Below, in pieces: positions 63,968 through 64,000 of a stretch of 64,000 bases of DNA. The translations under genes and the position numbers were made by a program. The notes beneath the pieces are model-generated. The model saw only the letters and a program-made list of their open reading frames with translations. It made no database searches and had not been told where the DNA came from. The DNA comes from Astropecten irregularis (taxonomy: Eukaryota > Echinodermata > Asteroidea > Paxillosida > Astropectinidae), in NCBI GenBank assembly GCA_963971285.1, contig OZ020248.1:22589873-22653872 (forward strand), in the 5' to 3' direction. Numbering within the stretch: the stretch's first letter is position 1; each line of letters opens with the position of its first letter.

Positions 63968-64000
63968 CTTGCAATCCGGTCGTATATACCGTGCTCGCAG
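63968..64000 (-). CDS. Possible end of an exon running off the window
   Basis: On the minus strand GATTGCAAG|GTAAAC is a good 5' splice site, and the sequence before it is open to the window edge (for example LRARYIRPDCK). It is too short to identify. Included only because the donor site is good and the composition is GC-richer than the surroundings. Confidence 0.2.

Noticed and set aside
1-64000. Autonomous transposon or retroelement coding sequence
   Set aside because: I looked for reverse transcriptase, integrase and transposase motifs in the long frames and saw none.

Overview
The window looks like animal nuclear DNA. It is AT-rich, has introns with GT-AG splice sites, and is crowded with small inverted-repeat elements and tRNA-derived SINEs. 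It carries a spliced gene for the mitochondrial complex I subunit NDUFA3. The repeat texture (many ACATGTAC palindromes, 'GGGCCAATTTCAT' elements, 'GATCGAAACGTC' hairpins) suggests a marine invertebrate deuterostome, most likely an echinoderm. That placement is an impression and no species is claimed.

The left two thirds (1.4-40.4 kb) is dominated by five long, GC-rich, uninterrupted reading frames about 7-10 kb apart, on mixed strands: A (1431-2897, -), B (12693-14090, +), C (22689-23822, +), D (31323-33608, -) and E (39262-40377, +). I recognise no known domain in any of them. All are predicted to be mostly disordered and rich in Ser, Pro, Arg and Gly. A and C end in the same cysteine motif with identical spacing (SVDC-P-x-C-x11-CPPN(S/T)P), and D ends in CPPNSP. 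A, D and E also share a short motif ending in Trp. I read them as a diverged, lineage-specific gene cluster of unknown function; this is the best candidate for something undescribed. B is linked to the others only by context and composition.

Between these genes almost everything recognisable is repeat: at least a dozen families of non-autonomous inverted-repeat elements, many nested in one another, tRNA-like SINEs, satellites, and two families of hairpins that resemble hammerhead ribozymes. No intact transposase or reverse transcriptase was seen, so all of these depend on enzymes encoded elsewhere.

The right third (52-64 kb) holds the four-exon NDUFA3 gene on the minus strand (55386-58484). 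Its promoter and first exon are duplicated as a near-identical inverted copy about 1.4 kb upstream, facing away. Several isolated exon-like sequences (52187-52255 +, 60622-60807 -, 61303-61451 +, 63968-64000 -) suggest parts of other genes but could not be joined. The remaining stretches show nothing I can identify.
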